Origin: Siphonodentalium dalli
Taxonomy: Eukaryota > Mollusca > Scaphopoda > Gadilida > Siphonodentaliidae
Reading direction: 5' to 3'
Assembly (NCBI GenBank): GCA_032622095.1
Contig: CP136065.1
Coordinates: 248,867,474 to 248,931,473, forward strand
Length of the DNA stretch: 64,000 nt
The notes beneath the pieces were generated by a model. The model ran no database searches and was not told the origin of the DNA. It saw nothing but the letters and a program-made list of their open reading frames with translations. This document shows, piece after piece, positions 44,244-55,189 of the stretch (position 1 is its first letter; every line of letters starts with the position of its first letter). The position numbers were made by a program, and so were the translations under genes.

Positions 44244-44445
44244 TTGGTAGTTTAACCAATCAGAGACGGTTCTTGTTTTAATGGGAATTCCTGTTAACCC
44301 CTTCCTGCCAATGATATTCTATAGTGTAATAAGGTAAGCGCATTTCGAAGATCATCTAGCTAATTTTTTTAGCGAAAAATTCAAAATATCCCTGTTTTTT
44401 TTAGATCATATAAATTCGGAAGATTCTAAATCGTATTTTGTGTAT

Positions 44446-44829
44446 TTATGGACCTATATAATTTGGGTAGTCTAACAAACTCGCATTTTCTTCTGATTCA
44501 TACTCATTTTGAAAATCATCGTTTAATGTAAAGGGGTTTGTTAGCAGTTGTTTCATGTTTGGCAGATCTAAGTGATTGACATTTTGTTTCATGTCATATA
44601 TTGCTAGCTTGAAGAGAGCTTCTTCTTCAATATGATTGAAGGGGAAGACTTCTTGAATACAGTGGTAGCAGAACCAAGGTGTGTTGTCTTCATCAAGTTT
44701 TCGTAGATCAGTTTTATTTAGCTTAGAGCATTTCAAATGAATCCACTGGTCACACAGGTCACATCCTAGAGCATCTTGGTTGTTTCTTACAGATTTCTTG
44801 CAGGTTGAGCATGGATACTTTATTGGCAT
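44446..44829 (-). CDS. Orphan PHD-finger ORF of LINE type (127 aa, partial)
   Basis: The 127-residue frame begins MPIKYPCSTCKK. Residues 7-56 form a C4HC3 PHD finger with Zn ligands visible in CSTC, CDLC, IHLKC and CYHC. It is followed by FPFNHIEEEALFKL. PHD fingers of this form (CxxC...WIHLKC...WFCYHC) stand at the N-terminus of many LINE-encoded proteins of marine invertebrates, where they may guide chromatin binding; that role is known only for PHD domains in general. After residue ~80 the sequence is acidic and ends YPNYIGP without reaching endonuclease or RT motifs, so this is probably a stranded N-terminal piece. The start is the only in-frame ATG upstream of the first cysteine. ORF1 lies 2 kb upstream on the same strand. 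A host PHD gene fragment is less likely but not excluded. Confidence 0.65.
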   Translation of the reverse strand: MPIKYPCSTCKKSVRNNQDALGCDLCDQWIHLKCSKLNKTDLRKLDEDNTPWFCYHCIQEVFPFNHIEEEALFKLAIYDMKQNVNHLDLPNMKQLLTNPFTLNDDFQNEYESEENASLLDYPNYIGP

Positions 44830-44988
44830 TTAGTTATTGGTGGGGTGGGGGGTGTGGGGTTGGCTTTGGGTATGGTATAGAGAAAAATAGAAAGGAAGTT
44901 TAAGAGATGGTGCAGTTGGATGAGGTTTCCAACATAAATCAGTGGTTGGCAGTCAATGTAATCACTTTACCAATAAATGTATTGTTGT

Positions 44989-45202
44989 TACAGTAATGTT
45001 CTAATTACTCGACCCCCAACACAGCAGACCCATGGGCAACCCCTCAGGACCCACTCGAAAACATGGCCCGCCACCACTCATCGGGAAGCTCTCGGGAGGG
45101 CTTTCCAATGATTGGCAACAAGCCACATCCCCGACCAAATCCCGAAAAGCCACCCACAACTCGGCCGCGCCTAAGGAGTCGATCAATCAGAGCAATACTG
45201 TA
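44989..45202 (-). mobile_element. Family A MITE, copy 13, with strand-biased T-to-C hypermutation
   Basis: TA-flanked, full length, and clearly family A (cagtaatgttctaatta ... cagagcaatactg). Against copy 5 it has about 30 T-to-C changes on the plus strand, spread over both arms (gtaacttttc to gcaacccctc; gaaaagttaccc to gaaaagccaccc). There are only about two A-to-G, one C-to-T and three G-to-A. Flanks are ordinary AT-rich sequence. Because the element is palindromic, one-sided change implies action on a single strand or RNA: the minus-strand transcript would show A-to-G. Confidence 0.9.
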
Positions 45203-46848
45203 TTTATGGGCCAGTAACGGCCTGATCTTTGTACGATAAATTGATTTGAATGTAAATTATACTTGAATGGAGATATGGTAATAGATACTGAATTTTTGTT
45301 TTTGTTAAATGGAGTTCTTGGAGTCATATATCAGTAGTTAAAACCGCGGTACCATTATGCAATGTTGATATTATATTGGTTTAGTTTTTTATATAGGAAT
45401 ATAGTACCGGTACCGTAATGTGATCTTCAACTGTGTTTATAAAGCTATAGGCTATTTATCCATTTAAGAATATGGTAAACATAGTTTTTAATTGTTTGAA
45501 TATTTATACTTGGGCTGTAGTCAATAGCTGAGTTAGACAAAACTTTAGGGTCAATCTTGAGCCTGGTTATTCTATTTATATTACAGTGGTAGAATGTGAA
45601 GGCTATATCATTTTATATAAAGGGTTATATAATCTCTGGGTCAGGTTAGATCCTGATCATGATTCGTTTTTATATTATTCATTAAGTGTCTTTATCATCT
45701 GAGTTACATGTAAGGGTGGTAGACAATACAGTGGTACAAGTTTGTACATGTATTGCACTGTTTATAATGATTCAAATTAATCATTTTGTTAAATTGTTCT
45801 ACAGAAAGCAGCTTTACAGGAAGCAGCGACGAGTGATTTTCTAAGTTTAATTAATCAGGTTTTAGATTTCTAAGTTTAATTGAAAAGTTTTTATACCTAT
45901 TTTTTATGCAAGACTTAATATACCCAGTATGTATCGAAGGGCACTACCAGATGATGTTCTGGAAGTGTTCTAGGTACATACTAGGTAGATCAGTATTGAG
46001 AATGATTAGATGACGTTCTTGGATTCATGCAGTCATGTGTCAGGTATAATAAAGCATGCAGACAAATAGATAAGACAGACAAATAGGTAAGGGTTATGCA
46101 TTCATAGATAATTAATGTTCATGCAAATAAAATGTTATAACCTGTCATCTTAGTGTCATGCATAAATGTTTTACTAGTTATTCTGGACTACACATACATT
46201 TATAAACAAATAATCATAAAGGTGTAATATGGCATAAAGATAGTATAGATAATTATCATGCAAGGCAACATATATAATATCATAACATTATCATTGGGTT
46301 CATGCAGTTGTAATGTATTTCATGCATTGTGTTAATCTATTCTTCGTGGTGTTGTTGAGGGCATAGTTATTAGAATTATTTACAATGTTTCTGATATACA
46401 ATATATCTTTATACGACTCATATGAATTAAATACTATATTCATGTGAAAAGATGACCTGATACACAGTTAGTTCTGCTGATGAAAGACTGACTGAGTGAG
46501 CAATAAGTCACTCGTGTTTTATGACTTATCTATATTGAAGAAGTGAAGAGCATGCAAGCTACATAAAAGTATACATAATGTATACTACTTACAGATAGAG
46601 AGTATGATTCAGCATTTTATAAGGATAGGGGTTCATGTATAGTCACATGATTTATGTTCTATTCATGCGATAAGAGTACATGCAGAAGTAGCAATAGATA
46701 GCAGTAATATTTTGTTATATATAGCACACCAAGGTAGACAAACATACAATGACAAACAAACATATATACATGGGAACAAACAAGATCATGCAAGAAAATG
46801 CAGGAACATGCAAGAAGACACATGATTGCATGTTGGTTATCCTTGACC
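45203..46848 (-). other. Spacer between LINE ORFs, rich in TGCATG on the minus strand
   Basis: No ORF2, endonuclease or RT motifs were seen in this spacer on the minus strand. Between 46026 and 46812 the plus strand carries eleven catgca words (46026, 46055, 46120, 46157, 46257, 46301, 46321, 46551, 46679, 46787, 46807). These read TGCATG in the sense of the flanking ORFs. Confidence 0.7.
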
Positions 46849-47652
46849 TCAGAGTTTCTCGAGGTCACTGAGTTTCCAAATGAGTGACTTTTTGTCATCG
46901 TGTGTTAATGCAATAATCTTGCCGTCCATAGTCCAAGAGTTTTTAACATTTGGATGTTTGTGGACTTCCTTGAGAAGCTCCATGTTTTTCGCGGTCAGGC
47001 TTTCTGTTATAACAAGTTTAGTGTCATTCCCGAAAAGCTTACAGTTTTTTAAAGCACGTTTCGCCATGAAGAGTTGATGTTTCTGATCATGTCGCGTTAA
47101 TCTGACAATTATCGGTCTAGGCCTTTGTTTACTTTTGTTTTTGTCAAACTTTCCAAGGCGATGAGAGCGGCCTATGTCATTTTTGTCCGTTTCCACATTA
47201 AGCGCTTTTTTAAATATATTCAAAGCTTTCTCATTAGTGTTTTCATCCTTTTCCTCTGGTACACCATGAATCAGAAGGCAGTTACGTCTACTGTATTGCT
47301 CAAGATTGTTCATTTCAAGTTTTAGTTTTGCATTCTCCTCCTTGATTTTGCTCAATTCTTTCTCTACTTTGTCAAGCCTTTCCACAATTGAATTATCAGT
47401 GGATTGATTTACTGATTCGCTCACAGATTTTGCAAACTGTTCATTTCCTATTAGAGCTTTTACAATGGTGCACTTGGTGGTCTCGTTGGAAATTATTTCA
47501 CTGACAATTTTATCTGCCAAATTTTGAACGAGGATTTTTAGAATGTTGTCATCCTTTAATAGAGCTTGTGTGATAGTCTTTCGTAGTTCAGACTCACTTT
47601 GAGTGGGATCTGGCTTTGTCGCACTGGATGACGTTCTTCTACTGGAAGGCAT
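46849..47652 (-). CDS. LINE ORF1-like protein (267 aa, intact frame)
   Basis: This is a nucleic-acid-binding protein of a non-LTR retrotransposon, expected to coat element RNA in a cytoplasmic particle. The start is the first ATG (MPSSRRTSSSATKP), a basic/serine-rich head. Residues ~30-85 are helical (ALLKDDNILKILVQNLADKI). Residues ~88-118 are a charged coiled coil (RLDKVEKELSKIKEENAKL). The L1-ORF1-like RRM region begins LEQYSRRNCLLIHGVPEE and continues IGRSHRLGKF ... RPIIVRLTRHDQKH ... ITESLTAKNMELLKEV. The C-terminus carries NSWTMDGKIIALTHDDKKSL. The length fits compact ORF1 proteins. The frame is uninterrupted, unlike every other retroelement piece here, implying a young copy. No ORF2 follows on this strand. 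Clade assignment (CR1/L2-like versus Tx1-like) is not decided. Confidence 0.85.
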   Translation of the reverse strand: MPSSRRTSSSATKPDPTQSESELRKTITQALLKDDNILKILVQNLADKIVSEIISNETTKCTIVKALIGNEQFAKSVSESVNQSTDNSIVERLDKVEKELSKIKEENAKLKLEMNNLEQYSRRNCLLIHGVPEEKDENTNEKALNIFKKALNVETDKNDIGRSHRLGKFDKNKSKQRPRPIIVRLTRHDQKHQLFMAKRALKNCKLFGNDTKLVITESLTAKNMELLKEVHKHPNVKNSWTMDGKIIALTHDDKKSLIWKLSDLEKL

Positions 47653-47906
47653 AATTATTTTGAAAGAAATTCAGTTCAATTCAAAAACAACTTCCCTATC
47701 TTCGTGGTATAACAACAGTTGAATCAGTTAATCGATAATTTTACAGGTTTATTGGGTTTTTAAAGTTTTACGGTCTATCAAATATATGCAGGTGGTTCAT
47801 ATTGGAAGATTACGAATACTTGTCTCCGTCTAGATCTTTCAGTAATTCATATTTTTGTGATGTTTTGACTGCCAAATTTTTCCGTTTTTTCACATCGTAA
47901 ATACAG
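47653..47906. other. Junction between oppositely oriented LINE pieces
   Basis: On the minus strand this is the 5' leader of ORF1; on the plus strand it immediately precedes the ORF2 tail. No tandem repeat or terminal signal is recognised. Confidence 0.5.
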
Positions 47907-49045
47907 ATGGATTTCTATTGTTGCTACTTCGAACTCTTACTTTCACCGCGGGGATATTCATTAAGGCTTACTCTGAAGGAAAAAATTGATACTGGCGAAT
48001 TACTGGAATCGAATGGATGTGCCCTTAATAGATATAAAAGCAAAACTATCAATCAATTATGGATAGATGTTCTAGATGCATGGAAAATATTCAACTTAAA
48101 GATGGCTCCAAAAACGCACAGTGATGTGCTCTCATCGACGATAATTGTAAATAACGATATTTTCCAAATAAACAAACACGCAATTAATGACAGATCTTTG
48201 ACCCTTCGTGGCATATATTTTGTGAACGATCTTATGTGTGATAATAACAAGTTAATGTCCTATGACGAAGCAAAGCGGATATATGACATTAAAACAGATT
48301 TTTTTTACATACAACGGTATAATCTCTTCAATAAAAAAATACCTAACTAAAATGGAAAACTCTAGTAGCTATCAACAAAATAACAACGATCGACTGAACA
48401 ATCCAATGCTACCGTATCAGATCGAACACTTACTCAAATCCAATTCGAATTATATCTACAATTGCATTCAAGACCCCAAAATGAACATGAACCTCGTCTC
48501 AAAATGGGAGGAGAAACTAAGTATGCACCGTGAATTAGACTGGTGGTCAGACGTTTTTAAAACTCCCTTTGTTCAGTTTTGTGACATAAAATATGTATGG
48601 TTCCAATGTCGGATAAACAATAGAATATTAGGGACTAACAATATACTAGAGAAAATGGGTCGATCTGACAATGATACATGTTCCTTTTGTAAAATCGAAA
48701 AAGAGACCATTAGCCATCTTATGTTTCAATGTCACATTATTGCTTCGCTGTGGAACGAGATTCGTGTATGGATATTAGAAATTAGAAATTAATTCAAACA
48801 CTATTTTATTTGGCAAAGCTGATACTGAGCAAATTGATCCACTCCTCCAAACGATATTGGTCATAACTAAGTATAATATATACCGATCAAAGATGAGATC
48901 TGAATTACCAAAATTGCAAAATATCCAAGCAGAAATACGAATGTACGCAAAAACCGAAAGATGGATTTTTTACAGCAAATGTAGATATACAGAGTTCGAA
49001 TCTCGGTGGGATAAATGGAAAGATCTTTTACACTATTACAGTTAA
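47907..49045 (+). pseudogene. Tx1/L1-like LINE ORF2 C-terminal fragment, two frameshifts
   Basis: Three overlapping plus-strand frames read as one protein tail. 47907-48350 contains INQLWIDVLDAWKIF and LRGIYFVNDLM, ending IQRYNLFNKKIPN. 48262-48792 continues after an A-run shift (near 48331-48338) with WWSDVFKTPFVQFCDIKYVW, then a CCHC-type knuckle CSFCKIEKETISHLMFQC. From 48791 a further shift gives ITKYNIYRSKMRSELP ... ERWIFYSKC, ending LLHYYS. This order (W-rich linker, 'FVNDL', CxxC..H..C, 'IYRSK') is the C-terminus of L1/Tx1-type ORF2 downstream of the RT. RT and endonuclease are absent, so the copy is 5'-truncated and dead. It stands head to head with ORF1 at 46849-47652. Confidence 0.8.
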
Positions 49046-49059
49046 ACAGCACATGCATA

Positions 49060-49733
49060 AATATAGATATTTACATGTATGCTGAAAATGTAGTACATAA
49101 CATTCCACATGTCTGGCATACAAGTAAATATTATTTAGTATTGTAAAAACTGTGTTTAATACGCGAATGCTGACCAGACATGTGTCGTGTTGTGTGACTC
49201 ACCTAATAGTATGCTTACTTATTTAAATCATATAGTGAGTAAAAATAATTGTAAACCACCAATCCACGACGTACATAATCACGTTACGTTAATATGCAAA
49301 ATTTTAAGATTGTAGCTCGATGCTAACACCAATTAATAATCCCTCAATTTTAATATATTGCATTATGTAATTAGCATATATATACCTAACAACATGAGGG
49401 ACTCAGAAAAAATATATAAATAATACATATACCCAATATTTCATTTTCATTTTATTTATTATTATAACTAATGGAAATTTATTATAACTAAATAACACAA
49501 CATTCATAAAACCATTCACTTCACACTCTTTTTGCACCTTTCTACAGTCTCAAAAAAAAAAACGAACGAGACAAAAACTGTTTTATTACAAACATGAACT
49601 GTAATATGCTATTATCATAATGTATTTGTCTTTTTTCAAATAAATTATAGAAAAAAAAGGACAACGAAAGAAAACAAATAGAAACGAATCAACATAACAA
49701 TTCATTGCTCAGCAGGCAATGGGCGCGGCTTCT
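49060..49733. other. Unassigned AT-rich stretch after the LINE tail
   Basis: May include the LINE 3' UTR. No poly-A or simple tail is clearly placed. ccacatgtctggcatac and gaccagacatgtg form a weak inverted pair at 49107 and 49173. Confidence 0.4.
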
Positions 49734-49750
49734 GGGGGGGGGGGGGGGGG
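49734..49750 (+). repeat. Poly-G tract (17 G)
   Basis: Uninterrupted run after gggcgcggcttct. Confidence 0.95.
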
Positions 49751-51575
49751 TCAGTCAATCAAATCATATAAGGATGTATTTTAGAGACAGTAGGGCTCTG
49801 GTTTGGAGGGATGATCCGGTATACAATATATTTGTTCAATTGTATTATATTAAGGATTTCGAATTGAACCGCTAGCTTGGTAGATTCAAAGTATAAATAG
49901 GTGCCGTTGACCCTAAATGGGAACTTAAAAATTATACTATCCCATATGAGCAATAAAGCCTTTGACCTCATCTATACTATATATTTTGAGACTTCGTATA
50001 TATAGATGTGTGTATATATGTGGGTACTTCATAGAATCCAAAACGCGTGTACAGATTGAGCTCAAACTTCCTATGTAAGTGTCAAATCCCACCGACACGA
50101 CCGTGGTCGCGGTTTAGAGAAGCTCAGAGCACCCGTTCTCCAATCTCAAATCACCGCAAAGGCACGGCGTGGGTTAATCAAGTGATTATTTAATGAACGT
50201 TTGTTTTTGACGCATCTCTATAAAGAGCGTCTGTTTCCCATTCAACGTTATTGGTGCAGAGTTATACGGGAACATTGAGTGCTTGCCTATATATGCGGGG
50301 AGATTTATTGGAGCTCTTACAACATCATTGTTATAGCTTCGGTATATACCGAAATCATCCCAGATAATCACGAATATAGCATCAGATTTCTCCCCAGATA
50401 TACCGTTATAAAGCTACTGGAATCTGCCAATCTACTGGAAATTCCAGGGAATGCCGATTGAGCTCAAACTTGCTACCTACGGGAAGTGTCATATATATGA
50501 GTGTGTCCTTTATTATAGACTCGAACCGATTGAGCTCAAACTTGCTAAATAAGAAAATAGCCCCCAAGCCGTAAATATCAACAACAACGATATTACTAAA
50601 TACACGTTTTCGGCAATGTGAGAGTTTTCGGGGAGCCGTGATGCCAACAACAACGACCCGAAGACAGATTTCCCGACGGGAAGCGTTTGTTTTAAATTCA
50701 ATGCAATGTTATCGTAGAGAGATTTCACGAAACAAAGAATGCGTTGTCTGTCGTTCCTAGGAAAGGGGGATTTCTACGGGTAAATTTTTCCGCCAGAAAC
50801 AACAAAATTAATTAAAACAATTTACAATTTAATTAAAACAATTTAAAATTAAAACAAATTAACAATAAAAAAACAATTCAGAAACAAAATATATTAAATT
50901 TAAAAAACATTAAATTCATATTCAAAAATAAAAAACAAAAATAAATAAAAACAAAATAATTACAAAAATGTCATGTTTCTGAAACAAAGCCATGGGTCGA
51001 ATGCCGACAGTGGCGGGCTAACCTGCTAGTATTTCATAAACGGGGACTAATATATGAGCAATAAAGAGCGTCCGTTATCGATATATAAGAACAGTGTACA
51101 CAGGGGTAATCTGACCTGGAGATCGATATCATGGATAGGCGTCTTTGACCGCAGGTGACTTAATTGTAATTATCTTCTCAACACCCACGGATGTTGTAAC
51201 GACTAACTTTCATATCTATTGGACAAATCCGATTTTCCTGCAACAAAAGCTGTAGTAAACATTAAAGTGCATATATGCTTCACTCTAGTGGTTTCCAACA
51301 CCTCTCCATACTTGTACATAACGGCCCACCACACTGGTCAGGGGAGCCCACTTTAACCCAACTGTAATTATATGTCATGTATATCGATCTCTCCTATACT
51401 TGGAGGTAATAAAGATATCTCTTTAACAGCCATTGGCCCCCTTCCATGGCGCATGACGCATGAAGATAACAATAGAGTATATAGACGAGCATCAACCCAA
51501 TTATTGAAAACTCCTCATCAGACCACATCAGTGTCATCATGTCAGGACTTCATCTGTCCCCCTCTTGTCTTAAAC
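49751..51575. other. Region with thrice-repeated 'attgagctcaaactt' motif
   Basis: gattgagctcaaacttcct (50056), gattgagctcaaacttgct (50457) and the same again (50529) are each preceded by a variable leader. aataaagagcgtc(t/c)gtt occurs at 50221 and 51060. 50810-50965 is low-complexity aattaaaacaattt. Possibly a decayed element; no family recognised. Confidence 0.45.
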
Positions 51576-51579
51576 CCCC

Positions 51580-51640
51580 CTCTCTCTCTCTCTCTGTATC
51601 TCTCTCTCTGTCTGTCTCTCTCTCTGTCTCTCTCTCCATC
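51580..51640 (+). repeat. (ct)n/(ctgt) microsatellite
   Basis: Interrupted tctctctctctctctg tract. Confidence 0.92.
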
Positions 51641-52671
51641 CTTCCAACCCTAACTCAAATTCGGCTACATATCTCCGTTTCTCCTTAAAAAAAACAACCC
51701 TTCCCGTCTGACCTATACCTCTCCCTCACTTATTGGGGACGGGGCATGTAACCAAAGAGGGGAAGACTTCATATAAACCATCGGGCTTGTTGTCTCGTCT
51801 CCATACATATTAACTTTTCTATTTTGCATATATTATGTTATTTGTTTGGATTTGGAAATAAAAATATGTTTACACTAATTGTGCCGTAGCCAATTGTAAC
51901 ACGTGCCGAAATTTACAGGTACAACATTATTAGTGACCTCAATGTTTCCGAATTAGTTGATTTACAAAATAATCGCCCATTCAAAATTTCCCATATTCAT
52001 ATGGTCGTGACCTAGTGGATGTTTACTTGGTAAATGTATATTATAGTGCAGGTCGATGTATTTATCATATTTAAATACATTTGATCTTTCTATAGGCTAT
52101 TGAAAATTAAGTGGGTGTAATTACACCAAGTACGTTAATCCAGAGAAGAAAATGAAGGTACATGATTACACAGTAATTTAGACCAAATTCTGAATAGTTT
52201 TGATTTGTATATGTTATCAGATGAACATAATTAAGACACTTAATTTTTAATATTAGTGATTCTCTCTCTGAACCCATGCACACACTTTCATTTCAAAATC
52301 TCAGCGACAATTAACACCCAATCATTCACATATATACATCCCAAATGGCGCTAAAATGAGGCTGGATGGGTCATGCAGGTTACTACTTTTTCAGATTTTC
52401 GCAGCTTTCGACCACGAACCAGATTATTCAATACAAGAGACATTTAGAGCGCAAAATATAAAGACACGAGAGTCGTAAAAACAACGACAGACGACAGCTA
52501 GATAGCAATTTTCATTCACTAAATAGTTATATCAACGTTGAGACGAAAATCATTCACTAAAATGTACTTTTACTTCCATGAACTAGAAATTTAGACAGAA
52601 ACTGTTGTCGAATTTCGCGCGATAGACTGGTCCTTGTCTTTGTTCACGGAAAAGTTGAAAACGTACTAGTA
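51641..52671. other. Unassigned stretch
   Basis: No repeat or credible ORF recognised. Confidence 0.4.
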
Positions 52672-53153
52672 TTAAAGGTACTCAATCCGACCAGAGGGTC
52701 CCCATCTCAACAGATTCCAACAACAACAATCCGATCAGAGGGTCCTATATTACTATTTCTTTGGTGGTAAAAAATATTTGATTCGAGTCGAGGAACCCAT
52801 CAAACAAAGCTCAGAGTTATTAGATATTGATTTTTGAAAATTCTTATGTTCTCGAGATGAGTACTAATAATTACCGTCAATTTCGTTTCCTGCTCGAGAT
52901 TTGTACACCAAAACTCTATTCAAACAGACAAGGATGGATAACTCTAAAATCAAGTGGTAATAATAACGCAATTTTGACTGAGATCTGGGCCAGAAAGTAT
53001 TCCAGATAATGAAAAATAATAGATTTCTAAAATCGATATCTAACAAATCTGAGCTTTGATGGGTGACTTTCTCGACTCGAATCAAATATTTTTGACCCCC
53101 GAAGCCATTGAAATAGTAATTGAGAGGAGTTTTATCGGATTGAGTACCTTTAA
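52672..53153. mobile_element. Family I TTAA-type MITE, copy 1 (482 bp, long inverted arms)
   Basis: Bounded by TTAAAGGTACTCAATCCGA and TCGGATTGAGTACCTTTAA, a perfect inverted pair. The arms stay complementary, with mismatches, for roughly 200 bp (attactatttctttggtggt; aatatttgattcgagtcgag; agatattgatttttgaaaat). TTAA at both ends. Related copies at 63085-64000. Confidence 0.9.
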
Positions 53154-53194
53154 CCTGACCCGTTCTGCTATACAATGAGGGTGTCACCCTCGTC

Positions 53195-53455
53195 CTAAAT
53201 CCTGAATACCAGTTAATGTTAGTGGGTGAATACCGAATACCAGTTAATACCAGTTACCAGTTAATGTTAGTGGGTGAATACCGAATACCAGTTAATGTTA
53301 GTGGGTGAATACCAAATACCAGTTAATACCAGTTACCAGTTAATGTTAGTGGATGAATACCGAATACCAGTTAATGTTAGTGGGTGAATACCGAATACCA
53401 GTTAATGTTAGTGGGTGAATACCGAATACCAGTTAATACCAGTTACCAGTCCACA
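53195..53455 (+). repeat. Tandem array of 'gaataccagttaatgttagt' units
   Basis: About seven units of gggtgaataccgaataccag ttaatgttagt, some with an inserted taccagttaccagt. It follows agggtgtcaccctcgtcct and is related to the 31-bp satellite at 59650. Confidence 0.9.
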
Positions 53456-53699
53456 CTTCGTATACCATCTATTGTCCTGCTATGTTCATCACGTTTCTCA
53501 TTATAGTTATCTTTCAAGCTTAGTTTTTGCGTATAGAGGTTTATACTCAGCAGAATGGTGAGGGGTTTAATTATTCCTTTGAATAATCTACCAAACTATC
53601 TGGTTAAAACAACAATGGTTGTTATAACGGCCGAAATTATTGTCACACGGAAAGGGTATATCAGCCCCGTGGAATTGGGAAAACACAACATTATTAACG

Positions 53700-53710
53700 C
53701 CCCCCCCCCC
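53700..53710 (+). repeat. Poly-C tract (11 C)
   Basis: Uninterrupted run between ttattaacg and ggtatatag. Confidence 0.9.
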
Positions 53711-53939
53711 GGTATATAGTGTTCTACATATTTAGAAAGCTGTTGTCCGCTGGGCATTTTATAAATAGATAATGGGTTTTTTCGGTTATTTTGGGACGCA
53801 TTTAAGTTGTACTGCGACCGAGCCCGGTAAAAGCTGTAGTTGGAATTTCAATTTCGTTTATTTATTGTCGTTGATTTTGGTTTGTGATAAGCTATGCCAA
53901 TTACAAATAGAAGAAATGAAAAATATAATTTGTAAATAA

Positions 53940-54335
53940 CGTATGTCAATTGATATACGTGTTGTCTGAGTGTAGTCTGAGACAACCGAGTCAGCCACCG
54001 GTTCGTTAATTAGGTGCTGATCGGCGTGACAGTTTGCAGTAGGTCCCATATTTGCGGAAATATTTGCGAAAGTCCCGAATTCGCGGAGGTCCCCTAAAAT
54101 GATCGAAATATGTTGATTTTAATGAGGGAACGGGTGCGTATATCTCATTTTGATACGTATGTTAAAGAGGTTAGTCGGATACAGCCGAGTCCGCCACGGT
54201 TCATTAATTGGTGCTGATCGGTGTGACAATTTGCAGTAGGTCCCTATTTGCGGAGATCCCCTAAAATGGTCGAAATATGTTGATTTTAATGAGGGAACGG
54301 GTGCGTATATGTCAATTGATACGTATTTTAAACAA
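53940..54335 (+). repeat. ~180-bp tandem duplication
   Basis: gagtc(a/c)gccac(c)ggttc ... ggtgctgatcgg(c/t)gtgaca ... cagtaggtccc, followed by ttgattttaatgagggaacg, occurs twice. Both end in tatgtcaattgata(ta)cgt-like sequence. Confidence 0.85.
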
Positions 54336-54562
54336 ATAACGACACGGTCATCATAATAGTGGTTTGTTCTATCAATCATATCATCATCATCATCATAATA
54401 TGGAACAAGTCTTGCGACTTTTCGTCCAATAACATTATTTGCAATGTTTGTTTACAAATATATGTATCGTCATTCGATATCTACTGACATGTTAGTCACT
54501 TGAACATATTACTAACTAATTCTTGTCGTCGAACTCGTATTTTATATAATAGAAGAATGAGT

Positions 54563-55075
54563 CTATGTATATATATCGAATGTTGGAGCCTCAACAGCGA
54601 AGTCTGGCAGAGAGTTCCAGCTATTTACCACTCTCTGCGTGAAGAAATATTTTCCTATGGCCTTGTTAACAATGGGCATCTGTAGCTTTTTATTATGTCC
54701 TCTTGTTCTTCCTGATGAATGTCTTTCTAATAGGTCACATGCATTGGTATTGTAATGACCATTCAACAGTTTATATACCTCGATTATATCTCCTCTAAAT
54801 CTTCGATATTTTAAAGACATCAGATTGAGTCTTATCATTCGGTCTCGGTGGCATAGAGTTTTGATTTGACGAACTAGTTTCGTTGCTTTGCTTTGTATTT
54901 CTCTAACACAATGATTTGATATTTGTGATGTGGGCTCCATGCAGAGTTACAGTATTCGATGATAGGTCTCACCATGCTTATGTAGAGCGATTAGAAAGTG
55001 TCGATATCCAAGTTCGTGAAAGTTCTATTGACTATGCCGATGATTTGAGAAGCTTTATTGTTTTAGGATATTGTA
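54563..55075 (-). pseudogene. LINE reverse-transcriptase C-terminal fragment (degenerate)
   Basis: The minus strand reads NKASQIIGIVNRTF ... SLYISMVRPIIEYCNSAWSP (with one stop) at about 55075-54935. After a frameshift it continues ATKLVRQIKTL ... RLNLMSLKYRRFRGDIIEVY, KLLNG and FFTQRVVNSWNSLPDF to 54563. 'RPxxEYCNSxWSP', 'RRxRGDxIExYKLLNG' and 'FFTxRVVNxWNSLP' are the ordered landmarks of the region downstream of the RT in RTE/CR1/Jockey-like LINEs. The RT core with its catalytic aspartates is missing. The usual final FKxRLDxYW is replaced by FDIYT, so both ends are cut. Confidence 0.85.
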
Positions 55076-55189
55076 TGAAGTCTAATCTGGCCGTGTCAAA
55101 TTGAGTTATAGCGATGGGATATCTCGCTGGACAACACATTTCGGGTTTTCGTGTGGGGTGTGTATTCGGTGGATGTCTTATATGGGTAA

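Noticed and set aside
48990..49015. tRNA box-B-like word gttcgaatctc
   Set aside because: It is inside the LINE ORF2 tail, without a box A at the proper distance and without a cloverleaf.
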